The translations under genes and the position numbers were made by a program. A stretch of 5,757 nucleotides of DNA. Source: Parasulfuritortus sp037446165 (GTDB lineage Bacteria > Pseudomonadota > Gammaproteobacteria > Burkholderiales > Thiobacillaceae). Location of the stretch: the NCBI GenBank assembly GCA_037446165.1, contig JBBIJC010000127.1, forward strand, positions 1 through 5,757. The letters run 5' to 3'. A model generated the notes under the pieces. The model saw only the letters and a program-made list of their open reading frames with translations. It ran no database searches and was not told where the DNA came from. Shown in pieces: positions 5,408 to 5,757 of this stretch. The number at the start of each line of letters is the position of its first letter. The first letter of the stretch is position 1.

Positions 5408-5757
5408 ATGACTTTGCCCTGGCTCGCTGTCCTCAAGAGCGTTCCCTGGTCGGACGTCATCAGCAATGCGCCGGTCGTGGCAGACGCAGCCCAGAAGCTG
5501 TGGAAGGTCGTGTCCAGAAAAGCCGCAACACCGGTTCGCCCTCAGCCGGTGGCGTCGCAGCAGGCTGGCGCTGCTACCGAGATGCGCCTGACCGCCCTCG
5601 AAGCGGAGATCGCGAATCTCAACAACGAAATGCTTGAAACCTCGAAACTGCTCAAGGAACTGGCTGACCAGAATGCGCTGCTGATCGCGCGCGTCGAGGC
5701 GAATCGGAAAAGACTGCGTTGGGTGATGGGAACTGCGATAGCAGCAGCTGCCGTTGC
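5408..5757 (+). CDS. Hypothetical coiled-coil protein with a predicted membrane segment (3' partial)
   Basis: 116 residues are visible before the window ends. The start at 5408 has AGGAA (5396-5400) seven bases upstream. Residues 1-37 form a helical, tryptophan-containing N-terminus (MTLPWLAVLKSVPWSDVI, then APVVADAAQKLWKVV). A Pro/Ala/Gln-rich spacer (about 39-57) follows. A coiled coil covers about 58-102 with regular leucine and isoleucine spacing (L61, L64, I68, L71, then LLKELADQNALLIARVE). After the basic patch NRKRLR (99-104) comes WVMGTAIAAAAV, which looks like the start of a membrane helix, so the coiled coil would probably lie in the cytoplasm. I do not recognise a named family; similar proteins near betaproteobacterial glnB genes are a recollection, not checked. 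It may share the nadE-glnB transcript across a 53-base gap holding a weak hairpin. Confidence 0.75.
   Translation, partial: MTLPWLAVLKSVPWSDVISNAPVVADAAQKLWKVVSRKAATPVRPQPVASQQAGAATEMRLTALEAEIANLNNEMLETSKLLKELADQNALLIARVEANRKRLRWVMGTAIAAAAV

Overview
The window looks like chromosomal DNA of a GC-rich Gram-negative bacterium, most likely a betaproteobacterium (Rhodocyclales-like is a guess). The basis is strong G/C preference at third codon positions, a glutamine-dependent NAD synthetase directly followed by a GlnB-type PII gene, and a betaproteobacterial-style Uup ATPase. No rRNA, tRNA, CRISPR array or insertion sequence could be recognised.

Layout. Positions 1-105 probably hold the last codons of a gene entering from the left. 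Positions 106-453 carry no convincing intact gene; a possible broken reading frame lies on the minus strand, followed by a sigma70-like promoter at 363-390. A plus-strand pair follows: a short DksA/TraR-type zinc-finger protein (454-852) and the ABC-F ATPase Uup (906-2798). They are separated by a perfect 10-bp hairpin that ends six bases before the uup start codon. A small predicted membrane protein (2845-3297, minus strand) converges on uup and diverges from the next block. That block is nadE (3393-4997) and glnB (5016-5354), 18 bases apart and almost certainly co-transcribed. The last gene (5408 to the window edge) encodes a protein of unknown function with a coiled coil and the start of a membrane segment.

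How the genes may work together. nadE and glnB link NAD production from glutamine to the cell's main nitrogen and 2-oxoglutarate sensor; PII control of NAD synthetase is known in other proteobacteria, so this is a sensible regulatory unit. The DksA-like protein would act on RNA polymerase and Uup on ribosomes or branched DNA, so the left pair belongs to information processing. Its most notable point is that it keeps the DksA coiled-coil tip motif and zinc finger at exactly E. coli spacing, yet has lost every ppGpp site-2 residue I could align.

I see no clearly new multi-gene system. The best leads are the apparently ppGpp-blind DksA paralogue, the hairpin at the uup start, a possibly leaderless nadE transcript, and the coiled-coil membrane protein beside glnB.
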